Virus record (IMG/VR): IMGVR_UViG_3300004457_000101
Location: 1-26,093 of that record
Reading direction: 5' to 3' (one strand)
DNA from: a virus
Length of the DNA stretch: 26,093 bases
Part shown: piece after piece, positions 1 through 8,684 of the stretch
How positions within the stretch are numbered: position 1 is the first letter of the stretch
Layout: each line of letters begins with the position of its first letter
Notes under the pieces: model-generated
What the model was told of the DNA's origin: nothing
Seen by the model: only the letters and a program-made list of their open reading frames with translations
Databases searched by the model: none
Translations under genes and position numbers: made by a program

Positions 1-520
1 AACCAGCAACACCGCTTGCAGTAGGATCAAAAACCCCGCCTTCTTTAAGCGGTAACCCTTCTCCTGTTTTTGAGTATAAAGCAGGAACAAAAGAACTTAA
101 TGGAGTACGTGGAACGCCAGCCTTTTCAACTAACTCTCTACCGGTAGGAGCAAGCGCCGGATCAGCGCCTATTTGATGAATAAAAGCTTTTGGAACATCT
201 ACTGCGGACACTTCTGGCTTGTATAAGTCTTGCGCCTTACCGATAGCCGATCTTGCTGGAGCACCAGAATATCGATCAATGAAAGATCCAACTGGTTCAA
301 TAACATTTTTTAGTATAGCACCACCAAAGTCTTCGGGATTATATCCAGAAGCTAAAGGTGCGAATTTAGGATCCTGTTGTGATTGATTTTGCTGGTGCAT
401 AGCTAGCAACTCTTCAGTCGATAGCTTAGATAAGTCTGGACCTTCTTGAGTAGGAGCTTGCGCTTTCGCTTGATTATGAAGCGCTAACAATTCCTCTGTG
501 CTCATAGATTGAAGATCCAT
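1..520 (-). CDS. Internal virion / DNA-ejection-like protein, N-terminal part (cut by window edge)
   Basis: The open frame starts at an ATG at 520 and runs off the left edge with no stop, giving about 173 residues. Its ATG overlaps the stop of the upstream gene in a TAATG arrangement, so the two are translationally coupled. The N-terminus carries the same short motif twice, STEELLALH at residues 7-15 and STEELLAMH at 34-42, separated by a Gln/Pro-rich linker. Motifs of this kind recur at the N-termini of large podovirus proteins such as ejected internal proteins and transglycosylases; this is from memory, not a search. The rest is rich in Pro, Ala and Gly without a catalytic motif in the visible part. 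Its place last in the tail-proximal operon fits an ejected internal protein. The function is an inference from position. Confidence 0.7.
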   Translation of the reverse strand, partial: MDLQSMSTEELLALHNQAKAQAPTQEGPDLSKLSTEELLAMHQQNQSQQDPKFAPLASGYNPEDFGGAILKNVIEPVGSFIDRYSGAPARSAIGKAQDLYKPEVSAVDVPKAFIHQIGADPALAPTGRELVEKAGVPRTPLSSFVPALYSKTGEGLPLKEGGVFDPTASGVAG

Positions 521-1776
521 TATTTAATAGCTCCTCTTCGTTTTAATTCTGCTTCTACTGATGCAGGATCAATTTGAGTTTTAGAGCTTGGAATTATTGG
601 TTCGGAAATGACTGCGCGTTTATTTTTAATCGCTCTGATTAAGTCTTGTTTTAATTTAGGATGATTTTCATAAATACTAGCATCTACATCTGCGCTTGCT
701 GCTAACTGTTTATCAAATTGATAAGATAAATTTTCTCTAGCGTTTTTAGATAATTGTTTCATATGCATAACAATATCGTTGTTTTGTGAAATGTCGGCAG
801 GTTTTCCAGTTATAAACTGAATAGCATCTGCTGTGTCTAATCCTAAAGACTTAAGATATGTGTGTTCTCGTTCCCCTACACTACCACCACCAGAAATACC
901 AAGAGATGATCGAACAGCTTGCTGAAATTCGTTTATTTGTTGTACTGTTAAATGATCAGCTTTCTCTACCAAAGCCAATGCGGAGTCTAATTGATTAATT
1001 TTTCCGATTTGTTCATTTAAAGCTGGGTTATGTTTTATTTCTTTTAAATTATTTTGATGTGTTTGAAGGTCACTTCTCTCTTGAAGCTTTCCCATGGTAG
1101 CGTTTGCAATTCCATTAGCAGTATCTATTCGTTCTTGTTGTTTTTGTGCTCTACCTTCAGGAGAATGCTCGTATAAATATTGATTATGTTTATCCGTTTT
1201 ATCTTGATAATCTAACTGTTCTTTTTCTGCTTTGCTTCGAACGTTAGGATCTCTTTGAAATGTTCCTAATCCTGGAATATTAAAAGAACCTTGAGTGGTA
1301 TCACCTTGATATTTAGTTTGTTGTGCAGCCGCTGGCAATATTTGTGCTACAGGTTTTGAATATACAGGAGTCTTTGTTGAAGCTACATCTTGTTGTGAGG
1401 TGTCTTCCGTTCTTAATGGGTATGGCCTTACATCTTCTGGCTTTCCAGCCATCGGATCAGTCAATGCTGCTAATCCTGTTTTTTCTTGAACAACTGGCGC
1501 AGGTTCATCAGGTGATGGTGTTTGGTCCACTTGCCCTAAAGCCGCAGCCCTTTGTTGTGGTAAATTAGTGTACCCAGCCTCACGAAACTTTAATATAGTC
1601 TCAGCTTTTTTTAGAGCATCCTCTGTTTGTTGCTTTTGAAGTGCTGCTTCACGAGCCTTTTGCTCCTTAATTGTGGTATCTAACCCGCCTAAAAAGGAAT
1701 TAATTTTTCCGAGTGGACTGTTATCAATCGCTATCTGTCTAGCCGCACCCTGATCACGTAAATCTATAAAAGCCAT
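520..1776 (-). CDS. Putative internal virion protein, coiled-coil and Gln-rich
   Basis: This 418-residue protein has a strong ribosome site (GGAG about 6 nt before the ATG). Residues about 30-75 form a charged, Lys/Glu/Gln-rich helix. A Pro-rich low-complexity stretch follows at about 85-180, then a second helical, Gln/Lys/Glu-rich part to the end. No enzyme motif, signal peptide or membrane segment is visible. Long helical proteins of low complexity after the tail nozzle gene are typical of ejected core proteins in podoviruses, so that role is likely from position and composition. It is coupled to the downstream partial gene by a TAATG overlap. I do not recognise a specific family. Confidence 0.7.
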   Translation of the reverse strand: MAFIDLRDQGAARQIAIDNSPLGKINSFLGGLDTTIKEQKAREAALQKQQTEDALKKAETILKFREAGYTNLPQQRAAALGQVDQTPSPDEPAPVVQEKTGLAALTDPMAGKPEDVRPYPLRTEDTSQQDVASTKTPVYSKPVAQILPAAAQQTKYQGDTTQGSFNIPGLGTFQRDPNVRSKAEKEQLDYQDKTDKHNQYLYEHSPEGRAQKQQERIDTANGIANATMGKLQERSDLQTHQNNLKEIKHNPALNEQIGKINQLDSALALVEKADHLTVQQINEFQQAVRSSLGISGGGSVGEREHTYLKSLGLDTADAIQFITGKPADISQNNDIVMHMKQLSKNARENLSYQFDKQLAASADVDASIYENHPKLKQDLIRAIKNKRAVISEPIIPSSKTQIDPASVEAELKRRGAIK

Positions 1777-1831
1777 ATATTACTCCTCAAAAGAACCAAC
1801 ATTACCTCTTGGGCCATTCGAATTAAACCCC

Positions 1832-2431
1832 CTAGGGACCCCCCGCAGTCGAGTTTGTTGTTTGGCCGCCGCCTTTTAAATTTCCTATAATACTAGCGCC
1901 TTTTCCAGCAATATCAAGCAATCCAACACCACGTTTTTTAGTATTATCGGTTGCGATATAATTAGGAGCATACGCATTTGCAACGGCATCTGTAAGCGGA
2001 AGTAATGATCTAACTCTATTCTGTCTAGCTTCTTCAATGCGTCCAGGAATGCTAGCACGAATAGCTGCTATTTTTGTAGACATGTCTTGATTAGCATTAG
2101 CTTCTTGATTTAAGCCAAGTGAAGAATTTTGTAATCCACGTTGTGCAATAGATTGTCTTAATTGCATTAGTCGATCATTATAAGTTCCTCTTACGCCAGC
2201 CATTTCGACATTAGCTTGCTCATTGATCCCAATATCTACAGGTCTATCATACTCTGCACGCACATCTGTTAATCCGCGTTTTGACAAAATAGATGCCATA
2301 TTTCTGGCTTCTTGGTCATCTCCAGAGTTCATGTTTGTTATGTTAGGTGGCGGCGCTTGTTCATTTTTTCCAAGCAATACGTTTCCAATTCCACCTATAA
2401 CACCGCCAGCTGCTTTTGCAACACCACCCAT
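1832..2431 (-). CDS. Putative internal virion / ejection protein, Gly-rich termini
   Basis: A 199-residue protein with an AAGGAG ribosome site 10 nt before the ATG. The N-terminus is a glycine/alanine-rich, membrane-active-looking helix (residues about 1-22). The middle (about 60-150) is a predicted long amphipathic helix rich in Gln, Asn and Arg, and the C-terminus is again Gly-rich. This resembles short ejection proteins of P22-like phages, which cross or line the cell envelope during DNA entry, but the resemblance is of type and position and not of identifiable sequence. A 55-nt gap with no clear terminator separates it from the next gene. Confidence 0.65.
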   Translation of the reverse strand: MGGVAKAAGGVIGGIGNVLLGKNEQAPPPNITNMNSGDDQEARNMASILSKRGLTDVRAEYDRPVDIGINEQANVEMAGVRGTYNDRLMQLRQSIAQRGLQNSSLGLNQEANANQDMSTKIAAIRASIPGRIEEARQNRVRSLLPLTDAVANAYAPNYIATDNTKKRGVGLLDIAGKGASIIGNLKGGGQTTNSTAGGP

Positions 2432-2434
2432 AAT

Positions 2435-2770
2435 TTATATCTCCTTAACGTAAGTTATTAAATTTCTGTCAGCACCGTTTATTTTAAAACCATAATTAAT
2501 AATAGCTAATAATGAAATTTCTGGGTTTTTTGTTCGAACGTCAGTTTGACAGTGAACAGTTGTGCATCCTTTTTGTTTCGCTAATAAAATAAGTTGATCA
2601 ACAAGCGAATAACAAATTCTGGCTCGTCTAACCGTAGGCGCTACCCAAACATCTAACAAAAAAAGATGAGACGATTCTATTTTATACGCGACAAATCCAT
2701 GTTCACTTTTATGAAAGTCTATGCCTTCGCGTTCTTTCATGTATTGCTCATATGGACTTACTTGGCTCAT
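2435..2770 (-). CDS. GNAT-fold acetyltransferase-like protein
   Basis: A 111-residue protein whose central part reads like the acetyl-CoA binding core of the GNAT family: a beta strand (LLDVWVAP), then a basic turn RRARICYSL in place of the usual Q/R-x-x-G-x-G/A loop, then a long helix and a strand ending in a GF-type motif (INYGFKI). It is shorter than a typical GNAT protein, as are similar proteins seen in podovirus tail modules. The loop lacks the usual glycines, so cofactor binding may be weakened. Its ATG overlaps the stop of the fibre-like gene (TAATG). The substrate is unknown. Confidence 0.6.
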   Translation of the reverse strand: MSQVSPYEQYMKEREGIDFHKSEHGFVAYKIESSHLFLLDVWVAPTVRRARICYSLVDQLILLAKQKGCTTVHCQTDVRTKNPEISLLAIINYGFKINGADRNLITYVKEI

Positions 2771-3813
2771 TAATTAATCCTCGTAAATTCTAATTGTGTG
2801 TATACTTCGCGTTCACCAGTAGACATGGAGGTGTTTGCAGTCGCATTTTTTGTATAATAGATTTGTAACTGAAAGTTTTGAACAGTCGAAATGCTAACAT
2901 ATCCGTCAAGAACTACCTGTGAACCAACGCTCGCCGCGCCAGCATAATGGTTTACACCAGAAATTGTGGTTACGTTTGTTGTGGTGTTTCTTAATCGAAG
3001 TTTAGCCTGACCTGTGACGTTGTCATTGTTATACAAAGTAAAAGCATGAACTAAATAAGTTCCAGGATTTAAAGTCACAGTGTTTGAAGCAAGTGAAAGA
3101 ATGCCAGCACTATCTAAAAGCTCTGTATTGAGCGTAACAGTATTCCATGTACTAAGAGAAGAAAGCGAATCACCTTGAACACCTGAAGCTCTAGAGTCTT
3201 GTACGATTGCTACTTTTTGAGTGATAGGCAATAAACTGTTTGTCACAAACTGTTCTATATTGTCGGTTGCAATGTCACCAGCCGGGTCGTTGTAGAATCT
3301 TCCTAATACTTTTGAAGTTCCTGAGTATCCATTTGAATCAGGAGCAGTTGTTGATATTAATAAGTCTAAAGTGGAACCAGTTTTCGCATAGACATAATAG
3401 GCGGTATTTGTGGTTTCAGCCGAGCAACCCGAGCAACCAAAGGCCACGTTTGTTAAACCTGTCGTTGTTATCCAATTACCATTAACCGCAATTCTGCATT
3501 TATCAACATCAATGGATGATGCGTTGTTATAAGTAACTTTACAGCCTTCTTTTATCCCGTTTAATGGTACTGAAAAATCAGTCGTATTTACGGCTGCTTT
3601 TTCCAGCGTCCCATCGGTAACACAACCACCATCTAAGGCGTTGACTGCGGTGTAAACGGTATTTAAATCTAAATTATATTTAGTCGACGTGAGCACTGCG
3701 TTCGCAGAATTATTAGTTCTAGAAATACTTGTGCATGTTCCAGCTAGTACATCTTTTGCTCCGAAAACTACAAAAAAGAGTAGTATTGGGTATAAAAAAT
3801 ATAGTTTTTTCAT
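2770..3813 (-). CDS. Fibre-like receptor-binding protein with a Sec signal peptide
   Basis: A 347-residue protein. Residues 1-24 form a textbook signal peptide: two lysines, a long hydrophobic core and a VLA-G cleavage site. All six cysteines of the mature part lie in the first about 115 residues, which fits disulfides formed outside the cytoplasm. The last about 140 residues form a beta-rich domain with the pattern L-N-P-G-T-Y-L-V-H-A near residue 250 and a closing VYTQLEFTRI strand. This is the C1q/TNF-like jelly-roll seen at the tips of many phage fibres (recognised by pattern). It sits just after the tail nozzle gene, where a fibre or spike gene is expected. A signal peptide is unexpected for a protein normally assembled in the cytoplasm. 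An AGGAA ribosome site precedes the ATG. Confidence 0.7.
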   Translation of the reverse strand: MKKLYFLYPILLFFVVFGAKDVLAGTCTSISRTNNSANAVLTSTKYNLDLNTVYTAVNALDGGCVTDGTLEKAAVNTTDFSVPLNGIKEGCKVTYNNASSIDVDKCRIAVNGNWITTTGLTNVAFGCSGCSAETTNTAYYVYAKTGSTLDLLISTTAPDSNGYSGTSKVLGRFYNDPAGDIATDNIEQFVTNSLLPITQKVAIVQDSRASGVQGDSLSSLSTWNTVTLNTELLDSAGILSLASNTVTLNPGTYLVHAFTLYNNDNVTGQAKLRLRNTTTNVTTISGVNHYAGAASVGSQVVLDGYVSISTVQNFQLQIYYTKNATANTSMSTGEREVYTQLEFTRIN

Positions 3814-3817
3814 AAAA

Positions 3818-5716
3818 TCAGTTCCTATTTTTATTCTTGCTAAAATCTAACTGCGCACTAACTAGGTTCATGTTGCTGTTAATTATATCCTGATAAAAGC
3901 CTACGAGCAAACTTTCCCCGCTTCTGTTTATATCAACTTTTGCACTTACAACAGTGCGACCATCAGAAAAAACACCTTCATCCAATAATGATACATCTAG
4001 GATAAATCCACTATTAGGATCTGTGAAGTCGAAACTGTAATTATCCACGTCCTGAAGATTAAAATTAACAAAAGCCTTTACAGTTAACGTGTTACTAGAC
4101 GCAGTTGCTCTTAAAATAAGATCTCTAAAATTATAAGTAGTTGCAGAATCTTCGCCGTCTATCCACGACAATAAAGCAAACGCCGGAATGCTTTTAGCCG
4201 CTCCAGAACTATCGTAATCAGATCTATCTTCCTGAATGCTGTGTGAATATAAAAACCCGTTTGCATCACCAAATAAAACTACTTCATTCCCGCTCGCGTC
4301 TTCTGCGCTACAACCACAAGTTGCATTAGAATAAAAGCTGTAAGGCTTAAAGCCAGAGGAGTCTATTTCATAAACATAAGTTTTTCTTAATGTGTTATCA
4401 GATCCTTCGCTAACCCAGGTCATGTATTGATTTAATTGACCATAATATACGCTGAAAAAGTTAGACATGTTAGATTTGTTTAATTCATAAACAAAACCTC
4501 TTGATCTAAAAATATCATCTATGTCGCTAGCTCCTAAAGTTATTGGGTTTTGATTAAGATCTTCGATCATTTTTCCATTAACTATAATTCTCCACCCACT
4601 TTCTGAAAGAAAAACAACGTTTCCGTTTATAACTTGAATAGTATCGTGACTTACACACCCTATTTTTTCAGAAATACAAACGAATTTAGGAGAACTCGCT
4701 CTATTAGAGTAAACGTAGATTTGTCTTTTTTTAAAAATAACTAAATACGGATCAAGTGAAGCATTATTATAAAACCCAGTGCCAAGACCGGTAACATCAC
4801 CGTCGCCTGAAGCATGTAATAATGTTTGTGTAATTGTTTGATCTATCGAATCCGGAGTGCCAAGACCTGCGAAAAATATGTCGTTTTTATATGTAGAATT
4901 TCCAGCATAAACTAATGCTCCACCAAATTCTGCTAAATATTTACCCCCGCCCGCAATAGGAGGAGAGTTAGTTGTAGGAACTATGAACGTACTCGTTGAT
5001 TCGTCTAATATTGTATAGGTTGTTAAACCTATCGCTTGTTCTGTTATAAAATTATATGCGCTGTTTGCGTCTTCATCTCTTAAATAGATTCTAACTTTAT
5101 CTATGAATCCGTTCGCGGCAGTTGCATCAATACCGCTAACATTTATTTTATTACTTCCGGCGCCTGTCGTGACTATAGAACTAGATGCACTCCCATTTGA
5201 TTCAAATCCAAACGAACTAGAGTAAAAAGTTACCTTTACAGTCCATGTTCCATCGGCAAGGCTCCCGCCACCCGCAGCGGCCACAGAAACAGCACTAGGA
5301 GCCGCTTGACCTAAAGCAGTAAATGTTGTGCCATCAAAAGAAAACAATCCGTCAGACTCTATTGCGACAACATGACGATTATTTACAGTTTTTCCTCTAT
5401 GTTTTGTACTAGAAGAAAGCCCTGTTTTTATAGAAGTAGCAACCCCTACGTCGTTCACTGAATATAAAACAGTACCTACTTTTACTAAACGATATCGTAC
5501 ACCAGCGGTTGATTTAAAATAACTTACAGATAAAACAGGCCCACCCAAGGTGTTGGAGTTAAACCTGGAAGATCCGGGTCTTGTCTGTAATGTATTTTGA
5601 AGTGTAAAAACATTGAGTGCATCGACAAGCTTTTCTGGTCTCGCTTCGTAGAGCCTATAACTTACAGGAAAGTTGAAGTTCCTGCTTTTTTTACTTGCTC
5701 TACGAGACAATGACAT
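3818..5716 (-). CDS. Tail nozzle / packaged-DNA stabilisation protein (P22 gp10-like)
   Basis: A 632-residue beta-rich protein. The N-terminus (residues about 17-60) has the pattern 'pvsyrLYEARPEKLVDALNVF..LQTRPG', and residues about 255-300 contain a GGKYLAEFGGALVYAG stretch; both are typical of podoviral nozzle proteins that close the tail channel. Residues about 138-240 form an inserted beta-sandwich also found in the adjacent adaptor protein. The remainder looks like propeller-type repeats. It starts 3 nt after the adaptor gene stop. The assignment rests on pattern, length and position between adaptor and fibre genes. Confidence 0.8.
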   Translation of the reverse strand: MSLSRRASKKSRNFNFPVSYRLYEARPEKLVDALNVFTLQNTLQTRPGSSRFNSNTLGGPVLSVSYFKSTAGVRYRLVKVGTVLYSVNDVGVATSIKTGLSSSTKHRGKTVNNRHVVAIESDGLFSFDGTTFTALGQAAPSAVSVAAAGGGSLADGTWTVKVTFYSSSFGFESNGSASSSIVTTGAGSNKINVSGIDATAANGFIDKVRIYLRDEDANSAYNFITEQAIGLTTYTILDESTSTFIVPTTNSPPIAGGGKYLAEFGGALVYAGNSTYKNDIFFAGLGTPDSIDQTITQTLLHASGDGDVTGLGTGFYNNASLDPYLVIFKKRQIYVYSNRASSPKFVCISEKIGCVSHDTIQVINGNVVFLSESGWRIIVNGKMIEDLNQNPITLGASDIDDIFRSRGFVYELNKSNMSNFFSVYYGQLNQYMTWVSEGSDNTLRKTYVYEIDSSGFKPYSFYSNATCGCSAEDASGNEVVLFGDANGFLYSHSIQEDRSDYDSSGAAKSIPAFALLSWIDGEDSATTYNFRDLILRATASSNTLTVKAFVNFNLQDVDNYSFDFTDPNSGFILDVSLLDEGVFSDGRTVVSAKVDINRSGESLLVGFYQDIINSNMNLVSAQLDFSKNKNRN

Positions 5717-5719
5717 AGA

Positions 5720-6706
5720 TTAAATCTCGAATCCGTTTGAGTTTCCGATCACGTCACGCACACGCTGCGGGCCTTTTATAGATCGACCAAATCTAGAAAT
5801 TGCATTTTTAAGTTCTTGATCATACAATTTTTTCTTAATGTCTTGACCATCTCTATCTCTGTATTCATAACCCATAGCCAATACGCCAGCATTAATAACG
5901 TTCTTAAGTGAAATGGGAAGTTCTGGCTGTGAATCTACCGATGCGTACAGTCTAGATGGCATTTTAAAATAATAAAAACTAAGAGTATAAGCGATTGATG
6001 GTTTCGGATCTACTACGATCTTACCGTCACCAAAATCACTCCAAAAGAATGGGTCGCCAGTATCAATTACGCCTTGACGAATAAGTCTTATCTGATCAAG
6101 CGGCTTATAAACAAGCTGTGTACTAGGTGCCGTCTCAAAGAATGGGTTTCCATCTATTGTTTTAATCAGAGAGTAATCGGGCGGCTGCACCAATGAGCTT
6201 GTGTTAGCTGTTATACTTAGAGTTGTCGAAGTATTGTCCGAGATTGTTGAATATAATAAATAATTGCCACTACCAACAGCAATATAAACTTTTCGACCTG
6301 TCACCAATGGATCAGTGCTCACAGGAATATTCGTTAAGTTTATAGTTAAGTTTGCGCCTGAAGGTGTCGCTGTTGTAGTCGCTCCGAAAGTAGTTTCATA
6401 ACCGCTAACCGACTCAAAGAACGTTACGCCGATAGTGTACACACTACCGGATGTTAACGATCCTCCAGCGGCTACAGCCGCAGTAGGAGCGCCTGGCGCC
6501 GTTGGGTACAACGTTTGCAACTCACTCGATGCTGTTAAAAGCTTCTTGCCCTTCTGTCGCATGAACGGCCAATCATGTTTAGATGCTATGTCGTTTTGAA
6601 CGTCATTAATCCAACCCAAAACACGAGCTTTGAACGTTGTGGACTCGTCACTTAAAAGAGCTGCAAACTCGTTTTGTAGCGATAAGCCGTTCCAATCACG
6701 GCTCAT
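5720..6706 (-). CDS. Head-tail adaptor protein (P22 gp4-like)
   Basis: A 328-residue protein. Residues about 20-50 (the KARVLGWINDVQNDIASKHDWPF region) and the C-terminal half (PLDQIRLIRQG, then strands ending in YYFKMPSRL and a C-terminal helix) match the helical adaptor ring that joins portal to nozzle in P22-like tails. Between them, residues about 70-168 form an inserted beta-sandwich similar to one in the next gene product. A GAGG ribosome site lies about 10 nt upstream of the ATG. It is followed directly by the nozzle gene, as expected. Confidence 0.78.
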   Translation of the reverse strand: MSRDWNGLSLQNEFAALLSDESTTFKARVLGWINDVQNDIASKHDWPFMRQKGKKLLTASSELQTLYPTAPGAPTAAVAAGGSLTSGSVYTIGVTFFESVSGYETTFGATTTATPSGANLTINLTNIPVSTDPLVTGRKVYIAVGSGNYLLYSTISDNTSTTLSITANTSSLVQPPDYSLIKTIDGNPFFETAPSTQLVYKPLDQIRLIRQGVIDTGDPFFWSDFGDGKIVVDPKPSIAYTLSFYYFKMPSRLYASVDSQPELPISLKNVINAGVLAMGYEYRDRDGQDIKKKLYDQELKNAISRFGRSIKGPQRVRDVIGNSNGFEI

Positions 6707-6709
6707 CTG

Positions 6710-6982
6710 TTAACGCCCTCGAACTGTGATATTTACAGAGTCGCCACTTGTGTAGTTAGAAAGAAAAATGCTTCCTAACTCAGTAGTGGATACAGCTGAT
6801 TTGTTTTTTAAAGCTAATCCAACTGATGCAGTTGTTTGATTTTCTGCTTGGATTGCATCGATATTTTTTAATCCTGTTTTAAACGTCCCAGTCGTTACAC
6901 CTGAGCACACTACATCGAATGTAACATACACTGATCCGCCGCCTGTTGGTTCTTGTCTAACTTTCGTCACTACTAATGCCAT
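6710..6982 (-). CDS. Small beta-rich virion protein, possible head or joining protein
   Basis: A 90-residue protein with a good ribosome site (GGGGAGA 5-6 nt before ATG). It is composed almost wholly of predicted beta strands and Thr/Val/Gly, with no cysteine, signal peptide or enzyme motif. Its start lies inside the last 26 nt of the membrane-protein gene, and it ends 3 nt before the adaptor gene. A small beta protein before the adaptor gene could be a capsid decoration or joining protein, but I recognise no family. Confidence 0.6.
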   Translation of the reverse strand: MALVVTKVRQEPTGGGSVYVTFDVVCSGVTTGTFKTGLKNIDAIQAENQTTASVGLALKNKSAVSTTELGSIFLSNYTSGDSVNITVRGR

Positions 6983-8138
6983 TTTGTATCTCCCCTATAT
7001 CTATTTGTTTATTGTAATTAAGAACTGCACTAAAGGAAATGATAAATAACAAAGAAATTGCAGGAACATGTAAAGGAAAATTGCCCGCAGCATTTATGAG
7101 TATCGCCACCATAATAGACGAAAAAATAGGCTCATGCTTTGCTATATAAGCTATATACGACATAACAGCTGAAAAATAAAACAATCCTATCAACCCAAAT
7201 GCAACGTATAAATCTATGTATTCATTGTGGGCGTATACCCATTTAGGGCTCAACGGCATGAAAGTGTTAAAATTATCAAAGAAATAACCCAAACCCTTAC
7301 CCCAAATAATACTCGGACCACTCATCCATTCCATTGTTTTTGACCAAACCATAAAACGTCTTTGATCATCAAAAAAACCAAGATGATCCCATAAAGTGTA
7401 ACTTAAAACTAAAAAAACAGGCATTGACCATATTAAGATACGTTTTGAAATGTGACCTTTTAAAAATAAATAAGACAATGAACAAAAGCAAAACGCTATC
7501 CAAGTCATCGCGCTGCCCGATAAATAAAGTGCATACAGAATAATAGGTAGGGTATAATTCCACTTTTTACGAAAAAGAGCAGGGGTACTTGCTGCTAAAT
7601 ATGCTCCTGATAGCGTCTGCTGCCCAAGTGATCCCACAACGTTTGCGTAATCAACGCTCGACGGGGTCAATAATTTGCCAGATCCAACTAATATTTTTTG
7701 AAACTGATAGCCTTGCATTTGCAATATGTAAAGATATGGATCAATTCCTTTATTATTTAAAATAAACCATAAAGCCTGAAGCACGCATGAAACAGCAATG
7801 AAATTTAATATTACTTCTTTTTTAAAACAATCCCGAAGTTCACCTAACATTTGCATGCATAATAAAAATGCTACGTTAAGGCATATGAACTGGGTAATAA
7901 CAGCAAGAGAATAGTAATTATGCTGGTTAACAAAAGAGAGAAAAGAAATAACAGCAAAGGTCGGTACGATCGCATTTGTTTTATGTGTTCTTTCTTTAAA
8001 TCCAAATATAATAAAACTTAAAAAGCTGAAGCCTAAAAATAGACCTATCTTGATCAATCGAAGATCAGATACATCACTCATTCTTAAATAAAAAAGGGAG
8101 GTGAGTAACCCCACCCCCCAATAAGTGCAATACAACAT
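6957..8138 (-). CDS. O-antigen polymerase/ligase-like membrane protein (Wzy/WaaL type)
   Basis: A 393-residue protein with about 10-12 hydrophobic membrane spans. After a basic R-R at 260-261 it has a long periplasmic-type loop with GKGLGYF at 280-286 and HNEYID at 304-309, followed by a G-L-I-G-L-F span. This G-x-G-x-G...HNxY arrangement is the signature of O-antigen ligases and Wzy polymerases. Such phage proteins alter host surface polysaccharide and so block re-infection or change serotype. It is unusual here because it lies inside the virion operon: its ATG overlaps the preceding stop (TAATG) and its end overlaps the next gene. It would be made late with capsid proteins. Polymerase versus ligase cannot be told from sequence alone. 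Confidence 0.8.
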   Translation of the reverse strand: MLYCTYWGVGLLTSLFYLRMSDVSDLRLIKIGLFLGFSFLSFIIFGFKERTHKTNAIVPTFAVISFLSFVNQHNYYSLAVITQFICLNVAFLLCMQMLGELRDCFKKEVILNFIAVSCVLQALWFILNNKGIDPYLYILQMQGYQFQKILVGSGKLLTPSSVDYANVVGSLGQQTLSGAYLAASTPALFRKKWNYTLPIILYALYLSGSAMTWIAFCFCSLSYLFLKGHISKRILIWSMPVFLVLSYTLWDHLGFFDDQRRFMVWSKTMEWMSGPSIIWGKGLGYFFDNFNTFMPLSPKWVYAHNEYIDLYVAFGLIGLFYFSAVMSYIAYIAKHEPIFSSIMVAILINAAGNFPLHVPAISLLFIISFSAVLNYNKQIDIGEIQNGISSDES

Positions 8139-8659
8139 TATCGAAGTTGAATAAATGCTTCTACAGAACCTGTAGCAGACGCAGTGTCGTACCAGATACC
8201 AACTGGATAAACTAATCCTACAGCCGATGGATTGTTGGCAGGGTTAATACCTTGCCCGTAGCCCGCACGAGTTGTAGAAATATAAATAGCGTTCCCTGCA
8301 GTTGCCGCTTTATCAACTCCACCAAAAGCATCAAATAAGACACCATCAGCTTCGCGACCGTAGGTTTGACATTTGCCAATACCATTCGCTGCGATTGTTT
8401 CCATCACTACACAGAATGGAACCGCATTGCGGCTTGTAGAAGTCGTAACAGTTACACCATCATCCGCTGTAAGGTCGAGAATAACGATTGATCCGACAGC
8501 GAGTGATCCGCCAGATCCGTTTTTCACGCGTTCGTAGCACAATGGTTCGCTTTTTACTGCGCCAGTTGCGTCTAAGAATGCCGTATGTTGAATACAAACG
8601 TCGGCCATTGCAGATGCGCTAACAAGTGCAAGAGCTAAATATTTAATCATTTTTTTCAT
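8138..8659 (-). CDS. Head-decoration-like protein with a Sec signal peptide
   Basis: A 173-residue protein directly after the capsid gene. Residues 1-19 form a clear signal peptide (MKKMIK, hydrophobic core, ASAMA-D cleavage). The mature chain has four cysteines (residues about 22, 41, 82, 97), an even number compatible with two disulfides. The rest is a small beta barrel with alternating 'GSGGSLAVGSIVIL' and 'AGNAIYIST' strands, similar in character to DUF2190-type decoration proteins that follow major capsid genes. Position supports a capsid accessory role, while the signal peptide says export. Both cannot hold in the usual assembly route, which makes this protein notable. Confidence 0.65.
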   Translation of the reverse strand: MKKMIKYLALALVSASAMADVCIQHTAFLDATGAVKSEPLCYERVKNGSGGSLAVGSIVILDLTADDGVTVTTSTSRNAVPFCVVMETIAANGIGKCQTYGREADGVLFDAFGGVDKAATAGNAIYISTTRAGYGQGINPANNPSAVGLVYPVGIWYDTASATGSVEAFIQLR

Positions 8660-8684
8660 ATATATTTTCCTTTATCTTTATATA

